Source: an uncultured Eggerthellaceae bacterium | GTDB lineage: Bacteria; Actinomycetota; Coriobacteriia; Coriobacteriales; Eggerthellaceae | Direction of reading: 5' to 3' | Assembly (NCBI GenBank): GCA_934645125.1 | Contig: CAKUDT010000106.1 | Span: forward strand, 1-5,571 | Length of the DNA: 5,571 nt | Part shown: piece by piece, positions 4,519 through 5,571 of the stretch | How the letters are laid out: each line of letters starts with the position of its first letter | Position numbering within the stretch: the stretch's first letter is position 1 | Notes under the pieces: model-generated | The model's input: only the letters and a program-made list of their open reading frames with translations | Database searches by the model: none | What the model was told of the DNA's origin: nothing | Position numbers and translations under genes: made by a program

Positions 4519-5517
4519 TTGAAAGACACCTTCGGCCGCACTATCGATTACCTGCGCATTTCGGTAACTGATCGGTGCAATTTCAGATGCATCTATTGCA
4601 TGCCTGAGCAGGGCGTTGTCTCTATGAGTCCCGCTGAAATCCTGCGCGGTCACGAAATTGTGACCATCGCGCGCATTGCCGCCGAATGTGGCATCAAGCG
4701 CATTCGCCTGACCGGAGGCGAGCCGCTGGTGCGCAAGGGCATGGTGGAAAACGTGCGCGATATTGCTGCGATTCCCGGCATCGAGGACATTTCGATGACC
4801 ACAAACGGCGTGTTGCTGCCCAAGTTCGCGAAGGACCTGAAAGAGGCGGGCCTGGCGCGCGTGAACATTTCGCTGGACACGCTGGACGCCGATAAGTTCG
4901 CATTCGTGACGCGCGGCGGCAAGCTTCAGTCCACGCTGGATGGCATCGAGGCAGCTTTTGCGGTGGGTCTTGATCCGGTGAAAGTGAACGCCGTGGTGGT
5001 GCGCAGCCTGGACCAGGATCTTCTTGAGTTCGCGAAGATGACCATCGACCGTCCGCTGCATATGCGCTTCATTGAATATATGCCCGTGGGCGAAAGCTCG
5101 GGTACCGATGGCAGCGGTTGGGGCATAGCTGATGTGATTTCCTGCGAAGAGATGCTGCGCGTTATCAACGAGCACGCAGCTGAACTGGGCATTCCCGCGT
5201 TGGAGCCTACCGAGGACAAGCCCCGGGGCGGCGGTCCTGCGCGCTATTACCGTTTCCCGGGCGCGCAAGGCACGGTCGGTTTCATCTCGCCGGTGTCCAA
5301 CCACTTCTGCAGCGAATGCAATCGCGTGCGCTTGTCGGCCGATGGCAAGCTGCGCACCTGCCTGTTCAGCGACGATGAGCTGGACATCAAAACGGCGTTG
5401 CGCGAAGGTGGCGAAGACGCCGCGCGTGCCGTCTTTGAGCAAGCCGTGTTCCAAAAGCCCAAGGAAAACGAGAACACCGTGGGCACGAAGCGCAAAATGT
5501 CCCAGATCGGCGGCTAA
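4519..5517 (+). CDS. moaA: GTP 3',8-cyclase MoaA (molybdenum cofactor synthesis)
   Basis: This radical-SAM enzyme converts GTP to 3',8-cyclo-7,8-dihydro-GTP, the first step of molybdopterin synthesis; MoaC then makes cyclic pyranopterin monophosphate. From TTG 4519 it has 332 residues, the normal family length. The N-terminus MKDTFGRTIDYLRISVTDRCNFRC is typical. The radical-SAM cluster ligands are C20-x3-C24-x2-C27. GGEP lies at 66-69, and RFIEYMPVGE is present in the barrel. The second, GTP-binding cluster uses C264-x2-C267-x13-C281, with the conserved arginines of NRVRL at 269 and 271. The C-terminus KMSQIGG keeps the double glycine needed for activity. The protein appears complete and functional. 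The gene has its own probable promoter and leader, and a double palindrome follows its stop codon directly. Other Moco genes are not in the window. The weak TTG start suggests modest expression. Confidence 0.97.
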   Translation: MKDTFGRTIDYLRISVTDRCNFRCIYCMPEQGVVSMSPAEILRGHEIVTIARIAAECGIKRIRLTGGEPLVRKGMVENVRDIAAIPGIEDISMTTNGVLLPKFAKDLKEAGLARVNISLDTLDADKFAFVTRGGKLQSTLDGIEAAFAVGLDPVKVNAVVVRSLDQDLLEFAKMTIDRPLHMRFIEYMPVGESSGTDGSGWGIADVISCEEMLRVINEHAAELGIPALEPTEDKPRGGGPARYYRFPGAQGTVGFISPVSNHFCSECNRVRLSADGKLRTCLFSDDELDIKTALREGGEDAARAVFEQAVFQKPKENENTVGTKRKMSQIGG

Positions 5518-5518
5518 T

Positions 5519-5551
5519 TTGTTGACAAATTACCCCACCTTTTGTCAACAA
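5519..5551. promoter_or_regulatory. Perfect 11-bp inverted repeat, possible tandem operator after moaA
   Basis: TTGTTGACAAA 5519-5529 and TTTGTCAACAA 5541-5551 are perfect reverse complements with an 11-bp spacer. Each arm also contains its own palindrome of the form TTGTNNACAA (5519-5528 and 5542-5551), with centres 23 bp apart, about two helical turns. This suggests two sites for a dimeric regulator of a gene beyond the window. TTGACA at 5522-5527 could also be a -35 box, although the hexamer 17 bp later, TCAACA, is a poor -10. As RNA it would form an AU-rich stem starting 1 nt after the moaA stop, followed by only UUU, so a terminator role is possible but weaker. Confidence 0.6.
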
Positions 5552-5571
5552 TTTCAGCGGTGAAGCTGTTG

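Noticed and set aside
4444..5454. Long antisense open frame of 336 codons across moaA
   Set aside because: Same shadow effect; it is opposite a complete MoaA and shows no family features.

Overview
This window carries three complete genes, all on the + strand, plus the last 20 codons of a fourth. In order they are: the tail of an upstream gene (possibly a cysteine desulfurase), NAD+-dependent DNA ligase LigA, an aldo/keto reductase-type protein with a C-terminal double [4Fe-4S] ferredoxin module, and the radical-SAM enzyme MoaA of molybdenum cofactor synthesis. The DNA is GC-rich, codons end mostly in G or C, and the Ala-rich proteins and anaerobe-type iron-sulfur enzymes point to a high-GC anaerobic actinobacterium. 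A member of the Coriobacteriia (Eggerthellaceae-like) is my best guess. This is an inference from protein style and gene content, not from a marker gene.

Layout: 1-60 is the end of the upstream gene. 61-222 is a leader with a possible extended -10 promoter and a frame that stays open into ligA. 223-2583 is ligA, which has an unusual N-terminal extension of about 100 residues. 2584-2838 is a GC-rich spacer with hairpins and a short direct repeat. 2839-3981 is the reductase-ferredoxin fusion. 3982-4518 is a long spacer of 537 bases that holds a 57-bp imperfect inverted repeat, a related 18-bp direct repeat, a good -10 box and a foldable moaA leader. 4519-5517 is moaA. 5519-5551 is an 11-bp perfect inverted repeat made of two TTGTNNACAA palindromes.

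The genes do not form one pathway. LigA seals nicks in replication and repair, the reductase-ferredoxin protein is a soluble redox protein of unknown substrate, and MoaA starts molybdopterin synthesis, which would serve molybdenum-dependent respiratory enzymes. Each has its own spacer, so they are probably separate transcription units.

The most interesting points are: (1) LigA begins with MTEQASLFDF, whose QASLF fits the bacterial beta-clamp binding consensus, followed by a roughly 90-residue acidic, Ala/Gly-rich linker with no basic residue. This layout recalls the N-terminal PIP box plus disordered linker of eukaryotic DNA ligase I. (2) The reductase has lost two of the four classical AKR catalytic residues. 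(3) The spacer before moaA holds a diverged inverted repeat that looks like a mobile or repetitive non-coding element. (4) The double palindrome after moaA looks like an operator for whatever lies beyond the window.
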